Below, one piece after another: positions 1 through 11,274 of a DNA stretch of 64,000 nucleotides. The translations under genes were made by a program, and so were the position numbers. The notes beneath the pieces are model-generated. The model did not search any database. It was not told where the DNA came from and saw only the letters and a list, made by a program, of their open reading frames with translations. The DNA lies in contig NW_026944387.1 of NCBI RefSeq assembly GCF_033439725.1, positions 3,100,001 to 3,164,000 of the forward strand, given 5' to 3'. Position 1 is the stretch's first letter; each line of letters starts with the position of its first letter. The stretch comes from Neurospora tetraspora (lineage: Eukaryota > Ascomycota > Sordariomycetes > Sordariales > Sordariaceae).

Positions 1-229
1 TATGAATGGCAGATATGACAGCCATGCAACAAACCAAAATACGCCTTTGGGAGACTTGTTGTGGACAAGATCAGTTCAAATTGAGATCGCTACCTCGGCA
101 GTACCTATTATGAACTTGTCCACTGTGCACCATGTATGTAGGCATGGTACAAAACGTTGAATGGCTTTGAGGGCGGGGAAACAAACAAAGCACATTTCCC
201 CGTTCCAACCTTCCCCAACCTTCCCCAAC

Positions 230-1313
230 CTAGAATCCTTCTCCCACCATGATGGTGCGACCACCTCCATACCATAGCGTCCCGTCTCGCACTTCAAGCC
301 CTTTCTCCTGACCGACTATCCACTCCCCCGTGAACTCGCTGTCGACAGAGTTCCACACTTGAGTCTCCAGCCATTTGTTGATGTCCTCAATCGCCTGAAT
401 CCAGCTTTTCCGGGCCAGAGGCGTTGCGTGGTCTTCTTGGCCGAGATATCGCCCGAGCGTGATGTGAGCGCTAGGAACCACGTACCGAGACCCGATCTCA
501 ACCCCAGTCTTCTTCACTGCCTCGAACAGGTCCCTGCGGAGATGGTGGTACGTGTACCCGTCATTCTCCTCGGCTGCCGGGACGAACGACACGGCAATGG
601 CCGAGAGGTCATAGGATATCATGGGTCTCACCAACCGGGCCCGATGCGTAAACGTCAGGTTCGTCAACAACGGTATCGCCGGTCGTATCGACGACACAAG
701 GCTCGCAATCTCGTCCGAGGTCCGCGAGTGCGCCAGCTCAAGTGTCGTCATGTGCATACGGTGCGTGGGCATGAGCCATACATCTACGTCGCACACAGTC
801 AGTCATTCCACGCTACGCGCAGGCCCGGGGCAAGCAGCAAGGGAGAGTGGCCGACGCACTGGGAGCCGCCTTCTGGAGGAGGGTCTGCAGATGGGAAGCC
901 AGTTTCAATATGTGCTCCGGTGGTCTTGCCCAGAAGACAAGACAGTGTCGTGGGTCTCGGAACCCAGGCTCGACTGATGGTCTCTCGAGCCGAAACAAAA
1001 CGGGGTCGATAATCAGTTCTGAAAAGTCGGCTGACAAGAACTGTTGTTGCTGTTGGAGGTTTCGTGTCAGTCGATGAGTGGCATACAACGACTGTATCTC
1101 GGCCTAGACGTAGGGAGCAGATTGGTGAGTAGAGCTTCAAATACTCGCAACTTTCCCCCGGCATGGAAGGAGAGCATCGACCGAGGCACCTACGGGATGG
1201 TCATTGCAGGTTTGTATGAGGGCATCGTATGGGTTCTCTCCCGGCTTGATCTTAATGCCAGAGAGGTCTTCCAGCTTGTTTCTTGCATCGACTGATTCGA
1301 TCGCGGGCTTCAT
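230..1313 (-). CDS. 2H phosphoesterase (RNA ligase / cyclic nucleotide phosphodiesterase-like), 3 exons
   Basis: Exons are 1313-1194, 1103-860 and 783-230, giving 305 residues with the frame kept across both introns (90 and 76 bp, GT..AG). The protein carries the two H-x-T signatures of the 2H phosphoesterase fold, HMT at about residues 132-134 and HIT at 228-230; in this family the two His/Thr pairs line one active site acting on 2',3'-cyclic or linear phosphodiester bonds. An N-P-Y-D-A-L-I segment at the start, an YATHRLTRN block and a DPRHCLVFWARPP block fit a conserved fungal branch of the family. The ATG at 1313 is chosen because it precedes the conserved N-terminal segment without a stop. 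No signal peptide or membrane segment is seen, so a soluble protein is inferred. The substrate is unknown. Splice sites are read by eye, but the joined protein is coherent across both junctions. Confidence 0.85.
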
Positions 1314-1753
1314 TGTGCGTTTGCTAAGGACGAAAGGGGCCGAAGCCGATGATGAATGCAGCTTTTTTCAGCCGAGGGCCCAAACTTCACGGTAAGCAAG
1401 TGTGATGGTGAACATGTGCCAGCACACTATTGGGCACTCCTGCCATAGTTTGTCTTCAGCTCTTCACTCAGACGCACAAACCATTTTCAGTAAGGTTGAT
1501 AATCGTAAATACTACAACAGAACGCGATAGGGGTACTAGTACCCCGCCATTTCTATGCATTCAAACTCCCTACAGCTATCTGTTTGTGCATAAGGCTGGT
1601 GGTGGTTATCAGCCGCCATGCAGGCCATCCATCACCGAATTCCAGACAGCAGGTCAAGTGAAGCAAGCCATGCCACGTTGATGGCACCGCCGGCTTGGTA
1701 GTTACATGTAACCATCAAAGCAACGGTATTCCCAACGGCAATGCGCCCTTCGA
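1314..1753. other. Intergenic: upstream of the 2H gene, downstream of the lyase gene
   Basis: About 440 bases between two minus-strand genes. It should hold the 2H gene promoter and the 3' end of the ureidoglycolate lyase transcript. No coding or repeat signal was recognised. Confidence 0.5.
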
Positions 1754-2524
1754 TCACAGTTTACTCGCTATCGACTGAGGCTGAAGGCGGACCGTGACAG
1801 TGGATGGACCAAAGAAAACCTCCTGACAATCTTCCACGGTTACCTCGTTGGCGAACTGGAAAACAAAGAAATCAATCGCCTTGTCGGCTGGGCCAAGGGC
1901 CACCATTGGGGAGTGCCACGTGCCTGCCCCATAGGTTACAGCCTGGTCCGTAGTGGCGATGAAAGCACGAAGGCCCTTCAGGTCAGGTAGGCCTCGACCC
2001 GGCAACTCTCGATTAGCGATCGTCCCAGGAGGCCGCGAGGAGGGAACTGGCAGCGGTTGGTCTTTGGCACTTGGCGAGAGGCTTGGAGCGACAACGACCA
2101 AGTATCGACTTTGTGAATCGGCGCGGAGTGGGACAAATGTTTGACTGGTGAACGGATGGCGCTCGAGGACGGTGACCGGGAAGACCTCACGCTCAACCCC
2201 GGCTTCGAGTCGCCGAGGGAGCGCCCGTGATGCACACACAAACATGTTGGAGACGGCCACTCCGGTTCGGCCGCTCAGTGCCTGGTCGTAGAGGTTTTCC
2301 ATCCGTGACACGTGCTGGTACTTGATTGCCGTCCCCTGGTTGGCGACAATGGCATCGAAGGGCATGCCTGCCGTGTCGTTGGCCTTTGCGGCCATGGCAG
2401 GGTGGAGGTCAGGTCGTGGATTCGCAACCACATCACCAAATGGTTTAAACGCCTCCAGTTCAAGCGGTACCGCATCAACCACCATGTCCAGTCCGTTTAG
2501 CTTTATCTTGACGGGGGTAGCCAT
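1754..2524 (-). CDS. DAL3: Ureidoglycolate lyase
   Basis: One uninterrupted frame of 256 residues. Ureidoglycolate lyase splits ureidoglycolate into glyoxylate and urea, the last step of allantoin use as a nitrogen source. Family marks are the LELEAFKPFGDVV block near residue 25, the conserved GTWHSPMVALG block and the following IDFFVFQFANEVTVEDCQEV segment near the C-terminus. The ATG at 2524 is preferred because the conserved part begins just after it; an in-frame ATG at 2668 would add 48 residues rich in Cys, Thr and Pro that look like untranslated leader. The length is above the roughly 195 residues of the yeast enzyme, with extra sequence in the middle (a Pro/Ser-rich stretch). No other purine-degradation gene is adjacent, so no cluster is seen. 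Confidence 0.85.
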   Translation of the reverse strand: MATPVKIKLNGLDMVVDAVPLELEAFKPFGDVVANPRPDLHPAMAAKANDTAGMPFDAIVANQGTAIKYQHVSRMENLYDQALSGRTGVAVSNMFVCASRALPRRLEAGVEREVFPVTVLERHPFTSQTFVPLRADSQSRYLVVVAPSLSPSAKDQPLPVPSSRPPGTIANRELPGRGLPDLKGLRAFIATTDQAVTYGAGTWHSPMVALGPADKAIDFFVFQFANEVTVEDCQEVFFGPSTVTVRLQPQSIASKL

Positions 2525-3345
2525 TGCTTGGTCGTTGACAGCCTGCACCCCTTTTGTTGTTATGAAGACCTTGTGCCGCGGTCCTTGTGGTGATGGCGTC
2601 GTCGTTTGACAGAAGAAATAGAGGCAAGGCGATCTGATTCCGTCTGAACAGGTGGAAGAGGTAGGCAATTAAGTCGTATAATATTCGAGTTGTCTTTCGG
2701 CGCAAGTTAATTGCATGGGTACTAATTGCGCCTGATAAGAAAATGTAGAATGGTTGGTATTTGGTATGTGGTAATCTAGAGGTAATGGTACGAGACTCGG
2801 CTTACACGGGTGACTGGGCCTGGGCCCATACCTAGGTACCTGTAATTTCTTCGCCTTTGGTTAGAGTGAATCGCTCAGTGGCTCATTGCAGTGCGGGTGG
2901 GAGGCGCTATGTGGATATGGGGAGATCGGATGCGATTACACCCAGGTTTGTTACCATGACTTGATAGGGAACTTAGCTCGACTCCCAGATGCCACCTAAG
3001 GGTTACGTCAGGAATCAGTTTGCGTTAGTATTAATAAGAGACTGTTTAGTCAGACTATTACATCCCGAAAGTGAAAGTTACGCTGAGAAGAGAAAGAAGT
3101 ACGAGAAAGAACACCAAACAAGGAAGTTTTACCAGTTGGAGAGCAGGGGAGGCTGAAAGTTGAAAAGGGAACCCCGACGCCCAAAAAAAAATCGAGGAAC
3201 CGACGATAAGAAGTTAGAAGAAGGAAGAAAGAGAAGGACTCGAAAAAAAGAAAAAAGGATTGCATGTAAATAAAACAGAAAGCAAAGAAATGCCAAAACG
3301 GCAAAAGAAGTATTATCAACCAAGCGATTAATAACACACAAACAC
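2525..3345. other. Intergenic with long purine-rich tract
   Basis: This 820-base stretch holds the promoter side of the lyase gene. From about 3060 to 3300 the plus strand is strongly purine-rich with A runs. Minus-strand frames here only read out this composition as Phe/Leu-rich sequence, so they are not taken as genes. Confidence 0.5.
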
Positions 3346-3418
3346 TCCTTCGGTAAGGATCGAACTTACAGCCTCCAGATTAACAGTCTGACGCGCTAGC
3401 CAATTGCGCCACGAAGGA
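3346..3418 (-). tRNA. tRNA-Asn(GTT)
   Basis: The reverse complement folds as a full 73-base cloverleaf without an intron. The 7-bp acceptor stem TCCTTCG/CGAAGGA pairs perfectly, the D stem is GCGC/GCGC, and the anticodon stem TCAGA/TCTGG carries a 7-base loop CTGTTAA with anticodon GTT. The T arm is GTAAG-TTCGATC-CTTAC. The anticodon reads Asn codons AAC and AAU. A and B box sequences lie in the D and T arms as usual for RNA polymerase III genes. Confidence 0.95.
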
Positions 3419-3700
3419 TTTTGGATGATTACGCACGCTAACCCTTGCATTTAAGAATCCCCGTGTGATGCCAATGGTACCTTCATATTCGACCAGCTGA
3501 GAACTTTTCAAAGAAGTTACAGACAAGGACGCGGATACAAAAAGTACACTGCCAACCCCAACGATATACTATGTTCTCGTCAGTTGACATTTGTTTCTAT
3601 GTACAGCTTTTCTTTATATGTCGGGTTACACTGTAGGATATCCAAAATACTCACGATACACCCCGTTAAGCATCATGTTTAAACATCGCGCACTTGGATG

Positions 3701-5919
3701 CTAGATGTCATCCTCTTCGTCACCCTCTAACCAGATCTCATGCCCATCACCCTCCCATACGAATAAGCTGGCCAGGAATCCGAGTATGGCCACTCCGCTC
3801 AAGCCCCACCACACGGCACCGACAACTCCCATATTCAGGCCAAGTCCATACAAGAAACCACAGAGCATAGGCCCCAAAGTCCTGGCAAAACTGCTAACGC
3901 TCTGTCCAATGCCGTGTACCGTACCTAGCACACTAGGATGCGGAGTGCAGTTATTGACTAGAATGGTCTGCGCTGGCAACGCAAACGTGCGTCCAACGAC
4001 CTGAAGGGCGAGCACTCCGGCGATGGCCATCCAGACTGCAATGCCGTCTTTGGGGCTTGGTGGCGGCGAAGAGCTCGGCACCAAGCTTAGGTATGGCACT
4101 AGGAAGTAAGTAAAGGGGAAAAACAGAAGGAAGAAGCGCCAGCTCCTGACCGTACCCAACCGTGCAGAAAGCCACGGGTAAAGTCCGAGCTGAAGGCCGA
4201 TCCCAATGACACCGAGAATAGCCATGGTCATACCCACCTCACGGGGTTGTAGACCTAAGCCCCCGGTAAAGAGGAAGGGGAGATTCCGCACCAAGGCATT
4301 TGGAGACGCTGCGGTTTTGGTTGGGTCGTACACGGGCGTGGAAAGGAAGACGAACCACAGCGAGTTGAAGGTACCCACGTGAAAGGCAAGGAGGAAGTTT
4401 GCAACAAGTGTGAAGCTGACGTTTCGCGTAAAGATACGTCGGAAGGGGAGCCGCTGGGTGTATCGCCTCCGAGCCTGATTTTGCTTCCCAGCATCACCGT
4501 ACGTCGGCTTGCCTGAGGATTTGTTTTCCTCCACTGCAGGACTAAGCTCGAGTTCGGCACTTGAATCTGTTGATGCCAATGGTGCATAGAACGCCTCCAT
4601 GTCACCGCGAGAAAAGCATCCCCGAAGCTTCTGCCCCAGTTCCAGGCCCCTGTCTCGCACCATTGCACGCGAGTCCAGCGTCTAAGTGAGAGGTGTGAGT
4701 AAGCATGGAGTCACAGAAGCGAACTTTCTTTGGGGGGTAAGATGACATGATCAGCATGAGATAAACTTGCCTCTTCTAGGAAAAGCCAGACGGAAATCAT
4801 GGCGAAAAAGAGAAACACAGCCGACAGTATGTTTGGAGCAGCATACGGGAAGTGCGTAAAGAAGTTGATTTTGCCAAACGTGTCAGGATAGGTCCCCGCA
4901 GGGTCTGAGAGAAGACCGCCCAGTATGGGACCAATGATGATGCCAATGTTGAAAGTCATAGGAAGTAGAAGGAAGGCCCTTGACTGGTATCTGTCGCGTC
5001 CATTAGTATTATGACACCCAACGCGAAATCAGTATTGTTGGACAGGAGGACAAAGGCCCTTGGCTAAAGAGGCTAACTTACTTCTTCTCCTTGACGGTTT
5101 CACTGATCCTACAAGTCAGACATGTCAGCACGGGATCCGGAGGTTAGCACGGAAGGAAGCATGATAGCTCATCCGGGCCAATCTTGTTCTCCTCACATGG
5201 TTCTGAGAACGCCTATGTTCCCGTTCGTGATTCCACCCAGAGACCTGAAGAGAAGGGCTTCCCAGAACGAAGTTGAGAAGCCGAACCCGACGCATGATAG
5301 CACTATGAAAAACACCTTTAGCAGAAGCGCGGAGACAGGGACAGAAACTGCTGAAAGATGGGAACATCAGTTGAAGTAGTTACCAAAAACTTACTTGTAC
5401 CACCGAGACCGATCAAAAGCACGGTTTTGCGGCCACACCGAGGAGAGTCGGCAACTCGCCCCCACAACATGGCGGTTAGGAATTGAGCAGCTGTAAAACT
5501 GGCACTGACTCGGAATCGCAGAATCAGCAACGGTAACCGCTTACATATCGCTACGGCAATCCATGGCATATTTTCTTAGATCACGAGTGGGAGAGGAGAG
5601 ACTCACTGAAGAACGCCAGCCTGGCTGGAAATGGTGGAGTCAGGAAGGTGGGGATTGAACCACTTCAGCTGGTAGAACATATAGGACTTGATGTAGCCAA
5701 CAATCAGCAATGGATGAACCGCTGCATGATAAATTTCGAGGAGCCTACCTGAAGAGAGGTCTGGACAAGCGGTTCACTCAACCTAGCGAGAGTGATGACG
5801 ATAAGCTGGTCTTTCCGGGGTAGGTCCCCCCATGAGACAGCCTTCGCGCCGGTGAGATGCCGCTGGGGTGCAGACTCGATGGTTCTCTCGGCAACCGTGT
5901 CTGTAGCCACGTCGGACAT
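3701..5919 (-). CDS. Major facilitator superfamily transporter, 7 exons, one GC-AG intron
   Basis: Exons are 5919-5749, 5686-5607, 5504-5395, 5302-5197, 5108-5082, 4990-4771 and 4681-3701, giving 564 residues in one consistent frame. It is an integral membrane secondary transporter of the fungal YCR023C-like/DHA1-type branch. MFS motif A (G-R-V-A-D-x(4)-G-R-K) lies at about residues 99-110 after the second membrane helix. Further hydrophobic helices follow, including a GIIIGPILGG segment in the fifth, and the C-terminal half in the long last exon has about six more. The last residues are acidic. The intron between exons 6 and 7 starts GCAAGT after GAG, a GC-AG intron; reading through it as coding would lose the conserved FLEETLDS join. 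The start at 5919 is uncertain, since the frame is open to an ATG at 6168 but that part is Ala/Gly-rich and unlike the family. The substrate cannot be told. Confidence 0.85.
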
Positions 5920-7547
5920 TGTGACGGGAGCGCCTCGGGACCCATGCCCATGATTCAGTGATGATTCACGGTGGTCAAGGTTGGTGATCAAAGACAGCCT
6001 CCCCGTCCCGGCAGCCGCCTCCCCCGCCTTAGCACCCGCATCCGCATCCGCATCCGCACGACAGGCACCAAAGCCAGGTGCGGCATCGTGGGGTCCGGGG
6101 ACATCCGGATATGGGGAGCCGGAGCGGTTGACCCCACCTGGCTCCCCAGCTTCGGGCCCATAAACCATCTGGACCGGGCGGGAAGATTACGGGAAGTAGC
6201 CGCTGTGGAGAGTGCACGAGTCGGGTCCCGTCAGATCAGCCGGGTACTGTACGGCGTAGGAAGAGAGTCAGGGACTTGCTGCGGGATCACAGATCGGGGT
6301 ACCAGAGTCGGGGTAGTATCGTTTAGACTGACTTGTTATCGGTTAACGGCCACCCCACGTCCAATCCAAAGTGCTGGGTAAGGTAGCCGTGAGAGTTGAG
6401 CGGAATAGGGTGGAAGCTTCGGGGTCCGCTTCACACTTGGACGGGCAACCTGGAGGATTGAGCATGCAAAGAATGGCGAGACAAGTAGGCAGCCGATACG
6501 GATGTGTAGATGTATAAACTCAAGGGGATGGAAAACGCACAACACACGCTACCTCCTTCTAAAGCTACGTGCCACCACGGATTCTCTTTACCTACTACAC
6601 TACAAGCCTTGTCAACCTGGACGTCGTTAGGAAGACTAGTGTAAACAACCGACAAGACAGCCATGCAGGTCATGTCAAGACACCATACATACTGACGAGG
6701 TCGAATGAAGTGACTGACTGTTCGGTTGCGTCACCGGATGATCTCTCATCCCCCCGCTTCCCCCCACCAATCAGCCACAGCATCGGTGCCGCAACGGCTT
6801 TCTTCTATCTGCTTCGGGCTAGTCGATGCCCCTCAGCTAACCCTCTGAGCCTCCTCATTCGCGGATCAGCTCCAACCCTAAGCCGCAAGATGGATGTGAT
6901 GTTGACAGAGACAACCTGGTCGGCAAAGAGTCTGCAGGCGGGAATGAAGATCCGGCCGGATTCTTTGGGCCTCATCGCATTGTCCTGGGACTCCTGGCCA
7001 GGACGAGTTTCTTCAGCACAGGCAGGAGCAACAAGAGGAAGATTTCCTGATCAAAGGCGAAAAGGAGAGATGGTGAAACAACGCACGGGGATTGTCCGTC
7101 ATAGCCTGGGTTTTAGCATGTCCAAGTGGCGGCGGCGGCGCCTTGTGGGTTGAGGAGAAGATGGACTGAACCGACGCTGCCATGCTATATGTACTGCGTA
7201 GACTGTAGAGGTAGAGTGGTAGGCTTGTAGGTATACCTACTAGTCTCCTACGTATCCGGTTGTTCGTTTAACTCGAGCGCAATCTGCGACTGTTAGCAAG
7301 ACCTCTGTTTGAGGTATGTTAGCAGACGAGCGGCGTGGGGTAAACAGGTTATTGGTGTCATAAAACCCTTTGAAGAGAAAAAGTATGGCATCAATGCGCG
7401 AGGGAATTTAACCCACCACTCGTTCCCCCCAAGGCCCAGCGCAAGTCTCCTCGCTTTGCGCGTCTCCGAAATCTGTCCGGGTTTGAGCCGCATCGGACCT
7501 CTCCTAGTTCCCCACCGCACTTGTACAGATAGGGAGATGTCTACACC

Positions 7548-7565
7548 GTACTGTGTACACAGTAC
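7548..7565. repeat. Perfect 18-bp palindrome
   Basis: GTACTGTGTACACAGTAC equals its own reverse complement. It lies in the gene-poor interval. It could be a dimeric protein-binding site or chance. Confidence 0.6.
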
Positions 7566-8338
7566 ACGTGTACCACGGGGGCTCTGTGTGCCCCGGAGGT
7601 ACATCCGACCTCAGTTTGATCGGCATGTAGATCTCAAGGGTCAGCTCCGGCCCTTGGCGAGATTCTGGGTGGTAGTCTCGGTAGTGTAGATACTGCGGAA
7701 AGAGGACGTGAGAATGGGAGAAGCTCAAAAAAGATAGGTCTGGGTCTACCTACGGGGTAGACTAAAGACGGCCGCTAACGCCCACAGTGTGCAGAGGCGG
7801 TAGGTAGGTTCAAGACAGATGAGGCCATGAGGGAGGGTCTCGGAAAGATGGAGTCCGACAGGAAACCCACACAGTACCTTGCGTTTCAGTGGTAGTGAGA
7901 TCGCTGGCAGCGATATCATGATTGGGTGGATATCGGCCTTCTCAAGGCTCGAGCAGAAACTGCATCGCAGAGATGGGGTCCTTACCATGCACCATGCGCC
8001 AATGCAGATGCGCTTGCGATGGAGGAACAACAACCCTGTTTCTTCCAAAGGGCGACCAGGAGACGAACGGACGAAAAGCCAGTGTCTTGATGGTCCTCTC
8101 GCGCTGCGGTCTAATCGCGAGCACTAGGTAGCTGTTGCGCGCCTCCACCTGCATCCCTCCCTGCCTCGCTCTCTCCTCCGTCGGGTCTGCGTCCACGTCC
8201 ACGTTTACGTCCACCGCCCACCATCTGTCTGCCGCCTTTTTCACGTCCCCTGCGTCGGTCGTCCGTCTCCTGTACCTTGATGCCTCCGAGACCACATGAA
8301 CCACACCACACCCAGGAGGCCGCCTCCCCCATGTGCCC

Positions 8339-8445
8339 TCTCCGTCTCCGTCTCCGTCTCCGTCTCATCCCCGTACTCCCCGTACTCCCAGTCCCCCCGT
8401 CCCCCCCGTTCTCCCCGTCCTCCCCGTCCTCGCCTCGGTGCGTGA
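8339..8445. repeat. Pyrimidine-rich low-complexity tract
   Basis: About five CTCCGT units are followed by short C-rich units of the type CCCCGTACT, CCCCGT and CCCCGTCCT. It accounts for the Arg/Glu/Gly-rich frames seen on the minus strand here. Confidence 0.85.
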
Positions 8446-11274
8446 GAGGTCGGGGTAGACGCGGAGAAACCGGGATGGGGGCTGTGGGCATAGAACATGA
8501 GCAGGTATCCATTACTGTGCGTACGTCGCCCAATCCCATCAACCGCTATGGCCTCTCAGAAGATTGTACATACGTGTATATCAAAATCTCATATTCCAAC
8601 CTCAACACCTCTCCCATTTGTCCGGTCAATGCATTCCAGGAAATTACCAAGAAAAAAAAATGTTCTCCGTGATTGTGGGGGTGTGGACAGGCACTAGTGT
8701 AATAATGGTATTTGCTGATCAAGCATTGTCAGGGTAATCGCCCAGTTCGTCCTCAAAGGTTTGGCACTCTCCTACGTGTAGTTGCTCAAAGTGTTGTTCT
8801 CTAAATTTGATGGGCCAGCCGCCATGAGCCACACGTGGCCCGTTTCTGAGACGAACTTGTTTTAAAATGGCTCGTCTGACGCTATTCACGAGCATGAACC
8901 CAGGACTCTCAGCGTGGCGGTGGTGGTGGTGTTCAACGTTGACAGCTTTTAGCTAAGGTATGTAGTCTATCTGTCTCTACGTCCTCGCTTTGATATCTTC
9001 CCGGCAGGTACAAGCCCGTTCTAGTGAGGCTCTGGGAAGCAACAGGGCCAGCATGCCTGCCTTTACCTAGTCTCCCTAGTTAGTAAAAGAGTTATGCATC
9101 AAGGCCTTCCAGGGGTTCCCCACGAGCTGGCCATTTGCCGGCTCCATTGGCCCCAGCACCCTCTCTGGTGCGTTGGCCAGTCATAGAGCGCCAATTTGCC
9201 ATCTGATACACATGTAACACGGTACGTGCATTCCTTGGGTTCTCGAACTCGCCCGTCGAAACCTTTGGACTGATTCCATTTCAAGGTCTACAAGGCCAAA
9301 GGCGCCTACGCACCACCCGTCTTGTCCTTTCCCCTTGGATACTAGCTTCCTCCAGCAGGGCTGGATGGTCTCGACTGTGCACATACAAGTCCGAGCACTG
9401 ATTCTGGCTCTCTGGTGTAAGTGTACCTGGCATGGGCACACTCTCGCTGTACCTCTATGGATCCGTGCGTGGTCTCCAAGTTGGAATCGTCATGCAGTTT
9501 GTGGTCCTCTCAACAACAAACCCCAGCCAAACATCGCCAGATTCACCATGTGTCTGGTATCCTCTTGGCTCAGGCATACCTCGGCGACGTGAGCTAGAGC
9601 CAGTCGCGCTCGGCACTACCCACAGCATTTCATGCCCGAGTGGGCAACAGCCCGGTCAACTCCGAGCCCGAAGTGCCCTTTCGGCACCCCTTTGGATTTG
9701 ACTACTTTGCCAGCCTACGTACGCGCTACTGTGCTTGCAGTTCTTGAGTATTCGCACTCAATGCCACTCTTTGCTAACATGGGCCTCCCTTTATTGAGCC
9801 TCGCCAGTTCTCTGGGGCCCCGAGCTCCGCTGGCCTTGGTGCCGAATGGGGACGCAAAGAAAGGAGAAAACCACTCACCACGACCCACTATACCTTGTGG
9901 ATATCTGAAAGCGGTCGCTCCTTGAAGGAAAGAGTTCCGCTAATGATTCCATCTGCCCTTTTTTTTGCTCTTTACCTTTTCTGTGCGCCTTCCATGCTGG
10001 AACCCATTGGCCAATTGCGTGCAGCAGTTTCTACAGAAGTTTGTGAATCTCTCGCCCTTGTGCTGCTTGTCCAAATCCAGCGCTAAAAATAGGACCAGGG
10101 ACCCTTGCTTGATCATCCACTCCCCGTACCTTGACGCCCTCGTACCTCGCTATAGTTTACACTACCTGAAAACAACTTCGGGGTCATGCTAGGTAGAGGT
10201 ACTTACTCCGAGGAAGGAGAGCCTAACACATGACGTATCCGACGGCGCCGGCCAAGTGCGGTCAGTGCGGTCAGAGACTGTTGGAGCTCCTGAGCTTCAG
10301 ACCGAAGGCCCATCCACGTCTCCGCCCACACCAAAACCGCAATGGTAGGGCTTCTAAGTGGCATGGTGCTTCTGTACTTGCGTGGTGATGTGCTCCAGAC
10401 CTCAAGTCTCCTGTTCCGTAACCACGAAACATGTTCCCTTTTCCTCAGTTATTGCTACTTACAAAACGGCGAGGGAGATCTCTTTGACACTGACAATCCA
10501 ATAGCTTCGTAGTCATTCGAGTATCATAAAACATCCTGCATACTATGTACACAAAGGGAAAGCGGCCTTTTTCTACACAGAGTCTAACCATGAAAACGCC
10601 ATAGACGCCGAATAAAAAAACCATATTCCGACCGAACTCCATCCAAGAGGGTATACGTACCCCACCAGCCGATCATGCCATTGCCGTCCCTCTATAATTC
10701 GCTTTATATGTCCGCCCACCAAAAGAAAAAGAAAAAAGACCAACATGATGCGCCAAGTGATGCGTTTTCGTGAACCGTTACTCCCGCCAGCCAGTGTAAA
10801 GGTGGAAGGGGTGCTTGCCCCTCCCTCATAGTGTTGACCCATCCCATCTGCCCCCTTTTTGAGCAAGTGAAACAGGTAGGGATACAAACCGAATAACCCG
10901 TAGAAAAATAAGATCAAGTATAAGAACCCCCTGTGCCGTCCGCAGAAATACATCATCTTTTCTCCGTGGTCCTCTGTTGGAGAGAAAAGGATGAGAAACA
11001 AGGTGAAATGCTCCAGAGTTATGAGAAAAAACAACAAGCCGCTTGCTGTGTAGCTGATATGTGGCGTAAACGCATCGAGATCTGTGTGTTTCAAATGAAC
11101 ATTGCGCGTCTTTGGCCTTTATCGACGTTGATGGTCGTCGTCTGTATCTGTAATTGTTGTCCAGAGAGTTGGTGTTGTTGTAGCTGTTGTCTCGTAGGCT
11201 GCCCGTCCGCAACACTGTGATTGTCCGCGACAGGCTGATTGCCCTCAAAAACGAACATTTGTACCGATATGGCA

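Larger units (their letters stand above)
5920..11274. other. Long gene-poor interval
   Basis: No confident gene was found in these 5.3 kb. Open frames at 6569-7153 (+), 7309-7689 (+), 9099-9284 (-), 9335-10086 (+, several overlapping) and 10573-11094 (-) have no recognisable domain and no conserved splice joins. The first part holds the promoter of the MFS gene, and the last 0.5-1 kb before 11275 is the likely 3' untranslated part of the bZIP gene. A short protein-like frame at 8719-8895 (-) is discussed as a finding. Base composition matches the gene region, so this is not RIP-damaged DNA. Confidence 0.5.

Noticed and set aside
359-1012. Plus-strand frames opposite the 2H phosphoesterase gene
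   Set aside because: Shadow frames of a well-supported minus-strand gene.
3050-3337. Phe/Leu-rich minus-strand frames next to the tRNA
   Set aside because: Result of a purine-rich tract, not a membrane protein gene.
6569-7153. Plus-strand open frame of 194 codons
   Set aside because: No domain, no bias like the neighbouring genes, and biased composition at the end; probably chance.
8111-8542. Minus-strand Arg/Glu/Gly-rich frames
   Set aside because: Produced by the CTCCGT/CCCCGT low-complexity tract.
9099-9284. Minus-strand frame of 61 codons rich in Trp and Cys
   Set aside because: No homologous pattern and no credible splice join to the frame at 8719.
9335-10086. Overlapping plus-strand frames
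   Set aside because: Several short frames in different phases without shared domain or splice signals.
10573-11094. Minus-strand hydrophobic frame of 173 codons
   Set aside because: Lies just downstream of the bZIP stop and reads like 3' untranslated DNA; no family resemblance.
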